A stretch of 43,318 nucleotides of DNA from Halieaceae bacterium MED-G27 (GCA_002456975.1 NTKA01000012.1:1-43318); one strand, 5' to 3'; shown: positions 33,568 through 43,191, numbered from the stretch's first letter. Numbers and translations: made by a program. The notes: generated from the letters alone by a model not told the origin.

Positions 33568-34943
33568 TAGACGAGGTTAGTCCCGGGTGCGAAGAGTTTC
33601 TCGACCATGCTGATCTTTGAGGGATCGGTTAAAAACAGAATGACATGGTCATCTTCTTCCACCACGATGTGTCGGTGAGCAATCAGAACCTCTTCTCCTC
33701 TAAGCAACGCACCCACTGTTGCTCCAGGCGGAAGATCAAGTTCATCGAGCCGCCGGCCTACAACCTTTGAGGTTTTTGGATCGCCGTGGGCGGTGATCTC
33801 CAGCGCCTCTGCCGCTCCGCGCCGCAGTGAATGCACTGCGCTGATATCGCCTTTTCGTACATGGGTGAGTAGGCTGCTAATGGTGATTTGCTGAGGTGAG
33901 ATCGCGATATCGATCTCCTGCCCGACTAACTCGGCGTAGGCGGGGTTGGTAATCAGCGTTATGACTTTTTTCGCGCCCAAACGCTTGGCTAGCATCGACA
34001 TCATGATATTGGACTCGCCATTGTTGGTGAGTGCGCAAAATACGTCGGTGTTGGCGATATTTTCGCGGAGTAAAAGCTGCGTGTCGTTAGCGGTGCCGTT
34101 GAGAACAATGCTCTCTTCTAAGAGTTCAGACAGTGCACGACAACGGTCGTAGTTAAGCTCGAGCACTTTGACCTGATAATCACGTTCAAGTCTCAGCGCT
34201 AATGATGCACCAATTTTTCCTCCTCCTGCGATCATCACCCTTTTATAAGGCCTATCAAGCTCACGAAGCTCAGAAGTCACTGCTCTAATATTGTCCCTTG
34301 CAGCAATAAAGAAGGCCTCGTCATCAGGTTCAACAACGGTGTTTGCCTCGGGGATAATTGCGCTCTCAGAACGCCTAAAGATGGCCGCAACACGCGTATC
34401 CACGGCGGGCATGTGCTGTCGGATTTCTTGTAGTTCGCGCCCTACAATCGGCCCACCCTCGACAGCTCTCACCGCAACCAGACGAATTTTTCCTTGGGCG
34501 AAATCGAGTACCTGTAAGGACCCAGGGTTCAGAATGAGTTGGTGCAACGCGTCGGTGACAAGCTGTTCGGGGCTGATCACTACATCGACTGGAATCGCCG
34601 CCGACTGAAATAGCGCCGCTTCTTCCTTCAAGTAGTCGACGTCTCTCACCCGGCAAATCTTGGTTTTGGTTCCATAGAGCGTATAGGCAATGCTGCAGGC
34701 CAGCATATTGACCTCATCGCTGTCGGTGACGGCAATCAGCATGTCCGCGTCTGCGGCACCTGCATTGGCGAGAGTTGTTGGTTTGGCGGCATCGCCGACT
34801 AGGGTCCGGATATCTAGCCGTTCTTGAAGACGCCGTAACGCGGGCTCGGCATTATCCACGACAGTAACGTCGTTTTTTTCGTCGGCAAGATGCTCGGTCA
34901 ATGTGCCACCGACCTGCCCAGCACCCAAGATAATGATTTTCAC
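33567..34943 (-). CDS. trkA: Trk potassium uptake system regulatory subunit TrkA
   Basis: TrkA is the cytoplasmic nucleotide-binding (NAD/ATP) subunit that gates TrkH. With the GTG at 34943 as start (MKIIILGAGQVGGTLTEHLA) the protein is 458 residues, the same as E. coli TrkA. The frame remains open to 35069, but the extra 42 codons would overlap the 3' end of rsmB and have no family support. Two RCK halves are present, each with a Rossmann motif (GAGQVGGTL and MIAGGGKIGASLALRLE) and a TrkA-C domain. AGGA lies 11 bases upstream of the GTG, a long spacing. Confidence 0.95.
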   Translation of the reverse strand: MKIIILGAGQVGGTLTEHLADEKNDVTVVDNAEPALRRLQERLDIRTLVGDAAKPTTLANAGAADADMLIAVTDSDEVNMLACSIAYTLYGTKTKICRVRDVDYLKEEAALFQSAAIPVDVVISPEQLVTDALHQLILNPGSLQVLDFAQGKIRLVAVRAVEGGPIVGRELQEIRQHMPAVDTRVAAIFRRSESAIIPEANTVVEPDDEAFFIAARDNIRAVTSELRELDRPYKRVMIAGGGKIGASLALRLERDYQVKVLELNYDRCRALSELLEESIVLNGTANDTQLLLRENIANTDVFCALTNNGESNIMMSMLAKRLGAKKVITLITNPAYAELVGQEIDIAISPQQITISSLLTHVRKGDISAVHSLRRGAAEALEITAHGDPKTSKVVGRRLDELDLPPGATVGALLRGEEVLIAHRHIVVEEDDHVILFLTDPSKISMVEKLFAPGTNLV

Positions 34944-35004
34944 GACGTTGACATTCCTTAAAACGCAGCGCGTCAAACCGAGTCGTTGCTTAAGTGTATC
35001 CCTA

Positions 35005-36309
35005 TTACCGGCTCGCGTCAGATCCTTTAGGTTTTTTGAGGAGAGAATAGTAAAGCCCATCGCCGCCATCGCTATTTGGTATCAACTGCACCCCATAGGA
35101 TGTTGCTTCGCCCGGGACCGATGACAGTGTCTCAAGGGTAACGTCTGAGGTATTGGCCAAAAACTGTCCTATGACATCGTCATTTTCGCCGCGGAGAATT
35201 GAGCAAGTGACGTACAGCAAATGCCCGCCCGGTTTAAGCCGCGGCCATAATGCTGTCAGTAACTCCTGTTGTAAGGCTGAAAACTGAACAATGTCCTCGG
35301 GTGTTCTAATCAGCTTTACGTCAGGGTTACGACGTACAACGCCGGTGGCGGAACAAGGTACATCGAGCAGAATGCCATCGAACTCAGCTCCTTCGTGTTC
35401 GCCGCTTCGCGCATCATGGGCCTCGATATCGATCTTGAGTTTTAGTCGATCGCGGTTGGCGGTAACTTTCTCTAATCTCTCCTGCGAAATGTCCATCGCA
35501 ACTACTGAGGCCCCGAGCTCGGCAAGGTGGCAGGCTTTGCCGCCCGGTGCTGCGCAGGCGTCTAGTACCCTTATGCCCTCCTCATGATTCAAAGCATTGT
35601 TTAAGGATGGCGCCGCCCATTGTGCAGATTCATCTTGAATACTGCAGTAACCCTCGAAAAACCTCGGTAATTCTTCAACATTGCACGCGGTCTCAAGGGT
35701 GACGCCAAATGCCCCACCCCGCCGGACTGGGATTTCTGCGACCGTCAGTTGTTCCTTGTATTCCTCAAGCGAGACCTGCTGGCGGTTAATTCTGAGGCTC
35801 ATCGGCGGTTTTTGGCGTGATGCCTCGACAATTGTCTCGCAATGCTCTGGCCACTCGGCGCGGATTTTGTCGTAAAGCCACAGGGGGTACGCCGCTTTCT
35901 CGGCACTATTAAGCGACTCTTGCAGTCGAGCTCCTTCGCGCTGATAACGTCGTAAACAGCCGTTAACCAGGCCTTTGGCCCATTTCTTTTTTAGCGCGTT
36001 GACCGAATTAACCGCGGCTGAAACCGACGCGTAGTCTGGGGTGTCTCCGTGATCAAGTTCATAAAGTCCGAGAATCAAAAGCGCCTCGATATCGCTATCT
36101 TTGGTTTTCATCGGCTTGTTGACTAGTTGCCGATAAATTCCTCGATAGTAAGGCCACCAGCGAAGCGAGCCGTAGATGAGTTCTCTGAAAAAAGCGCGTT
36201 GATTGGTCTCGAGCTGATCAGCAGCTTGCTCGTAGTGTGTATTTAGCGACGCCCCGGCAGTGACCTTGGCAAGTAGTTGGGCTGCAGAGGCTCTTACGTC
36301 ACGCGACAT
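35005..36309 (-). CDS. rsmB: 16S rRNA (cytosine967-C5)-methyltransferase
   Basis: RsmB (Sun/Fmu) methylates C967 of 16S rRNA. The 434-residue protein has an N-terminal NusB-like helical domain (about 1-140), the SAM-binding motif LDACAAPGGKACHLAEL, and the two catalytic cysteine motifs DVPCSATGVVRRNPD and LLYVTCSI. Its start ATG overlaps the fmt stop by one base. It is part of the def-fmt-rsmB-trkA-trkH run on minus. Confidence 0.95.
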   Translation of the reverse strand: MSRDVRASAAQLLAKVTAGASLNTHYEQAADQLETNQRAFFRELIYGSLRWWPYYRGIYRQLVNKPMKTKDSDIEALLILGLYELDHGDTPDYASVSAAVNSVNALKKKWAKGLVNGCLRRYQREGARLQESLNSAEKAAYPLWLYDKIRAEWPEHCETIVEASRQKPPMSLRINRQQVSLEEYKEQLTVAEIPVRRGGAFGVTLETACNVEELPRFFEGYCSIQDESAQWAAPSLNNALNHEEGIRVLDACAAPGGKACHLAELGASVVAMDISQERLEKVTANRDRLKLKIDIEAHDARSGEHEGAEFDGILLDVPCSATGVVRRNPDVKLIRTPEDIVQFSALQQELLTALWPRLKPGGHLLYVTCSILRGENDDVIGQFLANTSDVTLETLSSVPGEATSYGVQLIPNSDGGDGLYYSLLKKPKGSDASR

Positions 36310-37286
36310 CAGTCAGTGCTTGACCCAAAGTGATTACCGATCGCTAGGAGCTCAGCATTGCCATTCAATGCGTCGGCCGCAGATACCGGACTTTTTCCCG
36401 GCAATTGCAATGACTGGATGACTAGCCGTGAGTCATCGCCACAATTAACTACTATGCCGCGCTTGCTTGATTCGACGATCTCGCCGGCTGTCGATGGAGG
36501 GTTGCTAGTGATACGTGAGCTTTCATCTACCTGAGCTAGCCAAAGCTTTACCCTTTGCCCGTTGAGAAAGCTGAAACAAACGGGCGCTGGGTTGAAGGCA
36601 GCGATTCGTCTGCAAATCACGTTGGCGGGTTCTGACCAATCGATTTCAGCTTCTGCTTTGCTGATTTTATGAGCATAGCTGACGCCGGAGTCAGGTTGTT
36701 GAACAGCCCTCGCTTGGTGGTGTTTAAGCGCCGACAATACCGTGTCCAGCGCATCGCTACCTAACACCGCTAATTCATCGGTTAGGGAACCGGTCGTATG
36801 GTCGTCTCTGATCGCGACACTGCTGGTTAACAGCATGTCTCCGGTATCGAGTCCTGCATCCATCTGCATAATGGTGACGCCTGTCGTTGCATCACCCGAG
36901 GCAATCGCTCGGTGAATCGGTGCCGCTCCCCGCCAGGCCGGTAACAGTGAAGCGTGGACATTAAGACAACCAAATCGAGGAAGCTCTAACACTCGCTCGG
37001 GTAATATCAAGCCATAGGCGACCACTACCATGACGTCAGGGGTAAGTGCCCGAAGCGCCTCCACTGCCTCGTCGTCTTTCAGCGAGTGAGGTTGCATAAC
37101 CGGAATCTCGTGAACCTCAGCAAGGCTTTTGACCGCTGAAGCCTGCAGTCGTTTGCCTCGACCCGCCGGTCTATCTGGTTGTGTCATGACACCGACAACG
37201 TTGTAGTCGCGCTCTACCAGCGATTGCAAATGGTTGGCGGCGAACGCTGGGGTGCCAGCGAAAATGATGCGCAACGGATTCGTCAC
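36309..37286 (-). CDS. fmt: Methionyl-tRNA formyltransferase
   Basis: Fmt formylates initiator Met-tRNA using 10-formyl-tetrahydrofolate. The 325-residue protein starts MTNPLRIIFAGTPAFAANHL. The catalytic set is present: Asn109 and His111 in NVHASLLP, and Asp147 in MDAGLDTGD. The canonical SLLPRWRGAAPI reads SLLPAWRGAAPI here, an Ala for Arg beside the active site. The start is GTG at 37286, three bases after the def stop. Confidence 0.96.
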   Translation of the reverse strand: MTNPLRIIFAGTPAFAANHLQSLVERDYNVVGVMTQPDRPAGRGKRLQASAVKSLAEVHEIPVMQPHSLKDDEAVEALRALTPDVMVVVAYGLILPERVLELPRFGCLNVHASLLPAWRGAAPIHRAIASGDATTGVTIMQMDAGLDTGDMLLTSSVAIRDDHTTGSLTDELAVLGSDALDTVLSALKHHQARAVQQPDSGVSYAHKISKAEAEIDWSEPANVICRRIAAFNPAPVCFSFLNGQRVKLWLAQVDESSRITSNPPSTAGEIVESSKRGIVVNCGDDSRLVIQSLQLPGKSPVSAADALNGNAELLAIGNHFGSSTD

Positions 37287-37289
37287 GTA

Positions 37290-37796
37290 TCAGGCCCGAC
37301 GTCGCTGTTCTTTTTCCAGCCGTTGTCTAATGCGCTGTCGCTTCGCTGGGCTCAAATAGTCGACAAAGAGCTTGCCTGCGAGATGGTCCATTTCGTGTTG
37401 CAAGCAAATTGCCAATAACCCCTTGAGGGTCTCAGTAAACTCGTTACCCTCGCGATCGAGGGCGCTCACTTTGACTATTTTTGGCCGCTCCACCGATTCA
37501 TTAAAGCCCGGTACCGAGAGGCAGCCCTCTTCAAACCCATCCAACTCGGGATCGATGACCTCGATTTTAGGATTGATAAAGACCCGAGGGTTTTCTTTAT
37601 TGTTGGAAAGGTCGATAACAATAACCTGCTCGTGCACATCCACTTGCGTAGCGGCAAGACCGATGCCATTTGCCTCATACATGGTTTCAAACATGTCATC
37701 GATCAGTTTGGTAATCCGCGAGTCCACAACATCGACCGCCGCAGCTCGTGTACGAAGGCGAGGATCGGGGAATTCAAGTATTTGTCTGATGGCCAT
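37290..37796 (-). CDS. def: Peptide deformylase
   Basis: Def removes the formyl group from new proteins. The 168-residue protein has all three motifs: GIGLAATQ at 44-51, EGCLSVP at 90-96 with the metal-binding Cys, and QHEMDH at about 133-138 with the two metal-binding His and catalytic Glu. It heads a minus-strand operon with fmt and rsmB. A good promoter lies about 100 bases upstream. Confidence 0.97.
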   Translation of the reverse strand: MAIRQILEFPDPRLRTRAAAVDVVDSRITKLIDDMFETMYEANGIGLAATQVDVHEQVIVIDLSNNKENPRVFINPKIEVIDPELDGFEEGCLSVPGFNESVERPKIVKVSALDREGNEFTETLKGLLAICLQHEMDHLAGKLFVDYLSPAKRQRIRQRLEKEQRRRA

Positions 37797-37891
37797 AGCG
37801 ATTGCGTCTTATTGGTCGGCAGTTACCCGCAAGTGATTGGTATTGCCCTATGTCGACTCTTGTCAGCAGAGCCAGCCGGGCGCACACTGCT

Positions 37892-37919
37892 ATTATAACG
37901 ACAGACGCCCGTCCGCCAA
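37892..37919 (-). promoter_or_regulatory. def: Sigma70-type promoter of def-fmt-rsmB-trkAH
   Basis: On the minus strand, TTGGCG (37919-37914) and a perfect TATAAT (37897-37892) are 16 bases apart. The leader to the def ATG would be about 90 bases. The gap 37797-37996 is shared with the divergent LysM gene. Confidence 0.6.
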
Positions 37920-37996
37920 TTTTGTCGTTTATTTGCTGGGTCAGATTGTCTAACTGGGATTTAAGGGGGTAAATAGTGGCGCGATAAAGCATTCGA

Positions 37997-39034
37997 TTGG
38001 TTCGAATCTTATGTGCTGCCGCAGTGTTAGCGTTCACGATGCCCGCAAGCGCAGATGATGCCCTGCCGGGTTTAGCGGCTAATGCGCCTGAAACCTATGT
38101 GGTAGAAGAAGGGGATACGCTGTGGGATATCTCGTCAGTTTTTCTCAATGAACCTTGGCGTTGGCCTGAATTGTGGCGCGTTAATCCGTCGGTGAGGGAT
38201 CCTAATCTCATCTTTCCGGGGGATACCTTGGTTCTGCGCTGGGAGAATGGTCGGCCCGGTGTTTACCTCGGTCGACCGACGGGCCCTGACGTCGTGCGCT
38301 TGTCGCCAGCAATGCGCAGCGAAGCATTGGGAATGGCAATCCCCCAGATTCCCAGGGATAAAATAGACCCGTTTATCAAGCGCCATCGCTTTGAAGCACC
38401 ATCGGTTATCAAAAGTGCGCCCCGAATTCTATCGGGTGACGGTGGCCGCTTGATTTCTGGTATCGGAGACATTGTATTTGTTGGCGGTAACCTCGATAAC
38501 AGTAGTGAGGCGTTTGAGGTGTTTCGGTCTGCCGGAGAGCTGGAAGACCCAGAGACTCGCGAGTCATTGGGTGTTCTGCTGTATTCAGTAGGTCGTGTAT
38601 CCCCCTCCGGTGCGATTCAAGCGGGGACCGCTAATAGAATGTCGGTGACGCGCGCTAACTCCGAGATGAGATCTGGTGATATTTTATTTCCAGTCAGTGA
38701 GGGTCGTGTCGATGCGTTTTTTCGGCCTAAAACGCCTGCTACCAAGGTAGGTGGCGCGGTCCTGGCGGTGGACGGCGGCGTCTCGCAAATTGGCAGTTTG
38801 GATATCGTAGCCACCAATGTTGGGGCACTCGATGGCGTTGAGGCTGGTGACCTATTATCGGTTTTGCAGCGAGGTCAGAGAATTCGTGATGAACAAGCGC
38901 GAAGGTGGCTAGAGCTGCCAGATACCCGAGCAGATCTTTTGATGCTCTTTGCGGTCTACGAGCAAGCTAGTTTTGGTTTGGTATTGAGCGCAAACCGTCC
39001 GCTTTCTGTGGGTGATAAGCTCGAAAACCCTTAA
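37997..39034 (+). CDS. LysM-domain secreted protein
   Basis: The 345-residue protein has a signal peptide (about residues 1-20, cleavage near PASA/DDAL) and one LysM domain at about 33-82 (VVEEGDTLWDISSVFLNEPW, then PELWRVNPSVRDPNLIFPGD), followed by a long region of unknown fold. LysM binds peptidoglycan, so a periplasmic or cell-wall location is inferred. The same kind of gene sits between def and dprA in Pseudomonas. The start is unclear: TTG at 37997 is the best available codon, with an in-frame TAA 12 bases upstream and no nearby ribosome site. Confidence 0.85.
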   Translation: MVRILCAAAVLAFTMPASADDALPGLAANAPETYVVEEGDTLWDISSVFLNEPWRWPELWRVNPSVRDPNLIFPGDTLVLRWENGRPGVYLGRPTGPDVVRLSPAMRSEALGMAIPQIPRDKIDPFIKRHRFEAPSVIKSAPRILSGDGGRLISGIGDIVFVGGNLDNSSEAFEVFRSAGELEDPETRESLGVLLYSVGRVSPSGAIQAGTANRMSVTRANSEMRSGDILFPVSEGRVDAFFRPKTPATKVGGAVLAVDGGVSQIGSLDIVATNVGALDGVEAGDLLSVLQRGQRIRDEQARRWLELPDTRADLLMLFAVYEQASFGLVLSANRPLSVGDKLENP

Positions 39035-39089
39035 TTAAGTTTTCTATTTGTCGCCAAGGATGGCGACTGCCGAGTTCAAGGATGAGCAA

Positions 39090-40194
39090 ATGGCTATTTT
39101 TCTGGGTATCGATCCACTGGTGGATGCGCGCTGAATCGCATACGCGAGATTTCTGTCGACTCAGGGTCTAGAGTCCCGGCGGCAGTTGTTGATGCAATTT
39201 CCAGACCCTGAGTCAATCTTGGTTGCTGGCCACAACCCTGAGCATCAGCCCTGGTTTCCTTCGTTGCAGACGACACTTACCAATGTCGAACCCGAGTCGA
39301 TTGAGACGGCATTCGCTGAGGATCACCAACCCTTTTTAATCAGGTTAACCGATGATGACTATCCGCCTTTACTCGCGGAATGCCACGATGCCCCCCCGAT
39401 TTTGTTTTGGGGTGGGTGATCCCGTCTGTTTATTGAGGCCCTCGATTGCCATGGTTGACAGCCGACGTCCTTCGGTCCACGGGGAGAGGGCCGCGCGGTG
39501 GTTCAGCCAAGAGTTGTCGGAGGCTGGTTTCACCATTGTCAGCGGGCTTGCAATGGGGATAGATGCTGAATCGCATCGCAGTTGCCTTGATTCGGGCGCT
39601 ACAACAATCGCCGTCGTTGCCACAGGCCTTGATCGCATTTATCCAGCTCAACATAGGGAGCTAGCGCAGGCTATTGCGGCCAGCGGCGTGGTGCTCACTC
39701 AGTTTTTCCCAGCGTCTGTGCCCCACCGATCCCACTTTCCGCGCCGCAATCGTACGATTTCTGGGCTCGCGGCAGCGACAGTTGTGGTTGAGGCCTCTGA
39801 TCCCAGTGGCAGTCTTATCACCGCCACTGCCGCCAATGATCAGGGTAGGGATGTCTTTGTCGTGCCTTGGTCACCCTGGCACAGGCAGGGGCGGGGCTGC
39901 TTGCGTTTGCTCAAAGAGGGGGCATTAATAGCGACCTGTCCCGGCGATGTCATTTTACAGTCTCAGTTCTCCTCCGCTGTGAGGCTAGCCGCAACGCCGC
40001 CCACAATGGATGCAGACTTTGAACCTATTTCTCGCGAGGGGAGATTATTGCGTGCTATCGGCGATGGACAGCACAGCCTAGACGCCTTAGCGTTAGCAGT
40101 GCGCGGCTCTCCTCAAGAAATCGCTACTGATTTGCTAAAGCTGGAGCTCGAGGGATTCATTCAACACCAAGATGGCGCTTACTTTGCTATTTGA
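39090..40194 (+). pseudogene. dprA: Frame-disrupted DNA processing protein DprA (Smf)
   Basis: DprA protects incoming single-stranded DNA and loads RecA during transformation. Here it is split. The first frame runs to DDYPPLLAECHDAPPILFWGG and then hits TGA at 39417-39419. The next frame continues the family sequence as GDPVCLLRPSIAMVDSRRPS, then TIVSGLAMGIDAESHRS, HFPRRNRTISGLA and SGSLITATAAN. Removing one G from the GGG at 39414-39416 would restore WGGDP and one frame. The N-terminal part is also unclear: an ATG at 39090 in the first frame is cut by a TGA at 39132-39134. Several conserved positions have changed, for example GSRNP to DSRRP and PGSP to PWSP, which suggests real decay rather than one sequencing error. 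Confidence 0.75.
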
Positions 40195-40282
40195 AAGGCC
40201 TAATACGTGACCTCGATCAGTGATCTCGATAGAATCACCCCCCTCTATTTATTCACCATATTTTTCCTGGGAGCTAAGCACT

Positions 40283-40786
40283 ATGTCTAAAGCATTTGTT
40301 GCTATTTTAATGGGGTCAGATTCTGATTTGCCCGTCGTAGAGGCGGCGTTTGACATCCTGAAGAAATTTGATATTCGCTTCGAAGCTAAAATTACGTCTG
40401 CACACCGTACACCAGAGGGTACCAAAGCCTACGTCAAGGATGCTGAAGCAAGAGGTTGTGGCGCGTTTATTTGTGCTGCAGGCATGGCTGCTCACCTCGC
40501 CGGTGCTGTCTCTGCGACTACCCTGCGGCCAGTGATTGGCTTGCCCATGAATGCGTCAATGGATGGGTTGGATGCTCTGCTCTCTACCGTTCAAATGCCG
40601 GCTGGCATCCCCGTCGCTACCGTTGCAATTGGTAAGGCTGGTGCGAAAAATGCGGCCTATTTGGCAGCGCAGATTTTAGCGACGGCCGACGATGACTTAT
40701 TTACTAAGCTACAAGCAGAGCGCGCAGATAACGCAACAGCGGTTGAAGCCAAAGACGCTGCGCTTCAGGCTCAGCTAAACGGCTAG
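40283..40786 (+). CDS. purE: 5-(carboxyamino)imidazole ribonucleotide mutase
   Basis: PurE converts N5-CAIR to CAIR in purine synthesis. I choose the ATG at 40283 (MSKAFVAILMGSDSDLPVVE), giving 167 residues; the frame is open 21 codons further upstream without family support. The GSDSDLP, SAHRTP and CAAGMAAHLAG motifs and GLPMNASMDGLDALLSTVQM (in part) are intact. The usual partner purK is not adjacent on the downstream side. It interrupts the dprA-tsaC order seen in Pseudomonas. A 6-base inverted repeat (GGCTAG 40781-40786, CTAGCC 40796-40801) spans its stop and the region before tsaC. Confidence 0.96.
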   Translation: MSKAFVAILMGSDSDLPVVEAAFDILKKFDIRFEAKITSAHRTPEGTKAYVKDAEARGCGAFICAAGMAAHLAGAVSATTLRPVIGLPMNASMDGLDALLSTVQMPAGIPVATVAIGKAGAKNAAYLAAQILATADDDLFTKLQAERADNATAVEAKDAALQAQLNG

Positions 40787-40806
40787 CCAAAAACACTAGC
40801 CAGCGG

Positions 40807-41367
40807 GTGAACAGCAAAGCTACCGCTTTTCAGACACGGCGGGTCGCAGCGGCACTGTCCTCAGGTGACGTTGTGGCTGTGCCTGCAGAAGCTGTCTGGG
40901 GTTTGTCTTGTGATCCGTGGTGCCTTGATGCGGTAGAGTCGCTCTGCGCAATGAAGCGAAGGGCGCTCGATAAGGGCCTAATCGTCGTTTCTTGGACGCC
41001 CCACCACTTTGAGCCGCTATTGCAGGCGTTGCCTGCAGAAGCAAGGCAGGAATGCCTCGACAGTTGGCCTGCCCCCATTACCTGGATTGTGCCGAATCAT
41101 GGTTATTTCCCGCCTTGGGTTACCGGCGATAGCAACGAGGTTGCTATCCGTGTGACGGCGGCGCCCGCATTGGTGGCGCTATCGAGAGCGCTTGATGGAC
41201 CAGTGGTCAGCACGAGTGCCAATGCCGCGGGTGCCCTGCCCGCTCGGCATGGGTTTCAAGTCACCCGCTATTTCGGTGAAAAATTAAAAAAGCTTCCGGG
41301 CACGGTTGACCTGATGGCGAAACCGTCAACAATTAAGCGAGTAACAACAGGCGACGTCTTGCGCTAA
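40807..41367 (+). CDS. tsaC: Threonylcarbamoyl-AMP synthase (TsaC/RimN family)
   Basis: TsaC makes threonylcarbamoyl-AMP for the t6A37 modification of tRNAs. The 186-residue protein follows the YrdC-like pattern: [40 protein letters not shown] and STSANAAG. Several normally conserved positions differ: PTEAV is PAEAV, GLGCD is GLSCD, and WPGPVT is WPAPIT. The start is GTG at 40807 with a weak ribosome site partly inside an inverted repeat. The position between dprA and hemF matches tsaC in related genomes. Confidence 0.88.
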   Translation: MNSKATAFQTRRVAAALSSGDVVAVPAEAVWGLSCDPWCLDAVESLCAMKRRALDKGLIVVSWTPHHFEPLLQALPAEARQECLDSWPAPITWIVPNHGYFPPWVTGDSNEVAIRVTAAPALVALSRALDGPVVSTSANAAGALPARHGFQVTRYFGEKLKKLPGTVDLMAKPSTIKRVTTGDVLR

Positions 41368-41392
41368 TAACAGCGCCCGTCGGGGGAACGCT

Positions 41393-42298
41393 ATGGATTT
41401 GCCAGCAGTACAGAATTACTTGCAGCAGTTGCAAGCCCGCATTTGCAAGGAGCTCAGTGCCATTGACGGTAGTGCTGATTTTGAAACCGAAACCTGGGAC
41501 CGGCCTGAAGGCGGCGGTGGTATCACGCGCGTTTTGGCTGACGGTGCGGTATTCGAAAAAGGCGGTGTGAATTTCTCGTATGTAGAAGGCGGGAAAATGC
41601 CTGGCTCTGCGACCCAGCATCGCCCTGAGCTGGCAGGACGAAGCTTTAAGGCGATGGGTGTCTCGCTGGTAATGCACCCTGTTAATCCTTACGTCCCGAC
41701 ATCGCATGCCAACGTACGTTGTTTCGCAGCAGAAAAGCCCGGTGAAGATCCGGTTTGGTGGATGGGTGGTGGCTTTGACTTGACGCCCTATTACGGCAAT
41801 AAAGAGGATGTTGTTCACTGGCATAGCACTGCCAAGGCTGCCTGCGATCCTTTTGGCGAGGATGTCTACGACCGCTACAAGCAGTGGTGCGATGAATACT
41901 TTTTTCTGCCCCACCGAAACGAGCCTCGCGGAGTTGGCGGTCTGTTTTACGATGATTTGAACGAGTGGGGCTTTGAGAAGTCCTTCGGTTTTATGCAGTC
42001 GGTGGGCAATGCCTATTTAGATGCCTACATGCCCATCGTTCAGAACAACAAAGATCGCAGCTACGGTCAAAGAGAGCGCGATTGGCAACTGTATCGACGA
42101 GGCCGTTACGTGGAGTTCAATCTGGTTTTTGATCGCGGCACTTTGTTTGGACTTCAGTCCAATGGGCGCACCGAGGCGATATTGATGTCTTTGCCGCCAT
42201 TGGTTCGTTGGGAGTACGGATTAACACCTGATGCAGGCACTCCAGAGGCTGAATTGCTTGATGTTTATTTGAAGCCCACCGACTGGCTGGCAGCCTAG
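41393..42298 (+). CDS. hemF: Oxygen-dependent coproporphyrinogen III oxidase
   Basis: HemF performs the aerobic oxidative decarboxylation of coproporphyrinogen III to protoporphyrinogen IX in heme synthesis. The 301-residue protein has the family motifs [45 protein letters not shown] and [20 protein letters not shown] good GGGGGAA site precedes the ATG at 41393. It implies an organism able to use oxygen. It is followed 23 bases later by aroE. Confidence 0.97.
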   Translation: MDLPAVQNYLQQLQARICKELSAIDGSADFETETWDRPEGGGGITRVLADGAVFEKGGVNFSYVEGGKMPGSATQHRPELAGRSFKAMGVSLVMHPVNPYVPTSHANVRCFAAEKPGEDPVWWMGGGFDLTPYYGNKEDVVHWHSTAKAACDPFGEDVYDRYKQWCDEYFFLPHRNEPRGVGGLFYDDLNEWGFEKSFGFMQSVGNAYLDAYMPIVQNNKDRSYGQRERDWQLYRRGRYVEFNLVFDRGTLFGLQSNGRTEAILMSLPPLVRWEYGLTPDAGTPEAELLDVYLKPTDWLAA

Positions 42299-42321
42299 AG
42301 CGTCGCGCATAAGCTGGCGAG

Positions 42322-43161
42322 ATGACTACTATGTCCGAGACAAGCCCATCGCAGGGGCGCTTCGCGGTCTTGGGAAACCCGATTGCTCATAGTATCTCCC
42401 CGCAAATTCACCACTCGTTTGCTCAACAATTTGAGCACGAAATCGACTATCAGCGCTTGCTGGTGACGCAAGGCCAATTTGAGTCGATAGCCAAGAGCTT
42501 TTTTGACCACGGTGGCCGCGGTTTGAATGTCACGGCTCCTTGTAAGGCAGACGCTTTTGCACTCGCTAAGTGGCCAACGCAGCGAGCCGCTGATGCGGGT
42601 GCGGCCAACTTACTCTGGGTCGATAGCACTGGCGATATACATGCCGACAATGTCGACGGATTGGGATTGGTGCGCGACATCGAGACGAACTTGGAGTGGC
42701 CGGTGCGTGACTCCAAGATTCTGTTGCTCGGTGCGGGCGGCGCGATGCGAGGCATATTGGGGCAATTGATCGAGGCGGGTCCCGCTAGTGTTCATGTTGC
42801 CAATAGAACGGTAGCGAATGCTCAGAGTCTGTGTGAGCTCTTCGGTGGGCGAGTCACGATGAGCGCTGGTGATTTGGCATCGCTGCCAGATGATGGCTGG
42901 GACCTTGTCATCAATGGACTCAGTAGTGGCTGGAGTTCGACGCAGCCTGAGCTTCCGACGATTGTGCCAAGCAGCCGAGCGCTGGCCTACGATATGCTCT
43001 ATGGCAAAGCGTCGACACCCTTTCTGCTGCAGATGCAAGATGCTGGCTTTTCACAGTCGAGCGACGGATTGGGCATGCTGGTTGAGCAAGCCGCTGACAG
43101 TTATGAGCGCTGGCAGGGTGTCAGACCTGACACTAGGTCGGTAATACAGCAGTTTCGATAG
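42322..43161 (+). CDS. aroE: Shikimate dehydrogenase (NADP+)
   Basis: AroE reduces 3-dehydroshikimate to shikimate in aromatic amino acid synthesis. The 279-residue protein has GNPIAHSISPQIHH, NVTAPCK with the catalytic Lys, DNVDG with the catalytic Asp, the nucleotide-binding GAGGAMRG, NRTVANAQ, and GLGMLVEQAA. DNTDG of most relatives is DNVDG, and the AVNT region reads AANL; catalytic residues are kept. The start is ATG at 42322 or the ATG at 42331, which has better spacing from GAG. It is convergent with the gene at the right edge. Confidence 0.95.
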   Translation: MTTMSETSPSQGRFAVLGNPIAHSISPQIHHSFAQQFEHEIDYQRLLVTQGQFESIAKSFFDHGGRGLNVTAPCKADAFALAKWPTQRAADAGAANLLWVDSTGDIHADNVDGLGLVRDIETNLEWPVRDSKILLLGAGGAMRGILGQLIEAGPASVHVANRTVANAQSLCELFGGRVTMSAGDLASLPDDGWDLVINGLSSGWSSTQPELPTIVPSSRALAYDMLYGKASTPFLLQMQDAGFSQSSDGLGMLVEQAADSYERWQGVRPDTRSVIQQFR

Positions 43162-43191
43162 CAGCTGGAAGGCGATCCATGCGTGAATAGT

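Noticed and set aside
34852-34860. DnaA-box-like TTATCCACG in trkA
   Set aside because: Single isolated site with a mismatch inside a coding sequence; such matches are expected by chance.
34944-35069. 42-residue N-terminal extension of TrkA
   Set aside because: It overlaps the rsmB 3' end, has no family counterpart, and the GTG at 34943 gives exactly the usual length.
39403-39420. Programmed +1 frameshift in dprA
   Set aside because: GGGG upstream of GGG TGA resembles the prfB layout superficially, but the other damaged residues and the unclear 5' end point to a pseudogene. Kept only as an alternative.
40220-40282. 21-residue N-terminal extension of PurE
   Set aside because: No family counterpart; the ATG at 40283 gives the standard N-terminus and length.
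40781-40801. Inverted repeat after purE as a terminator
   Set aside because: Six-base stem with a 9-base loop and no T-tract, and tsaC continues on the same strand six bases later.
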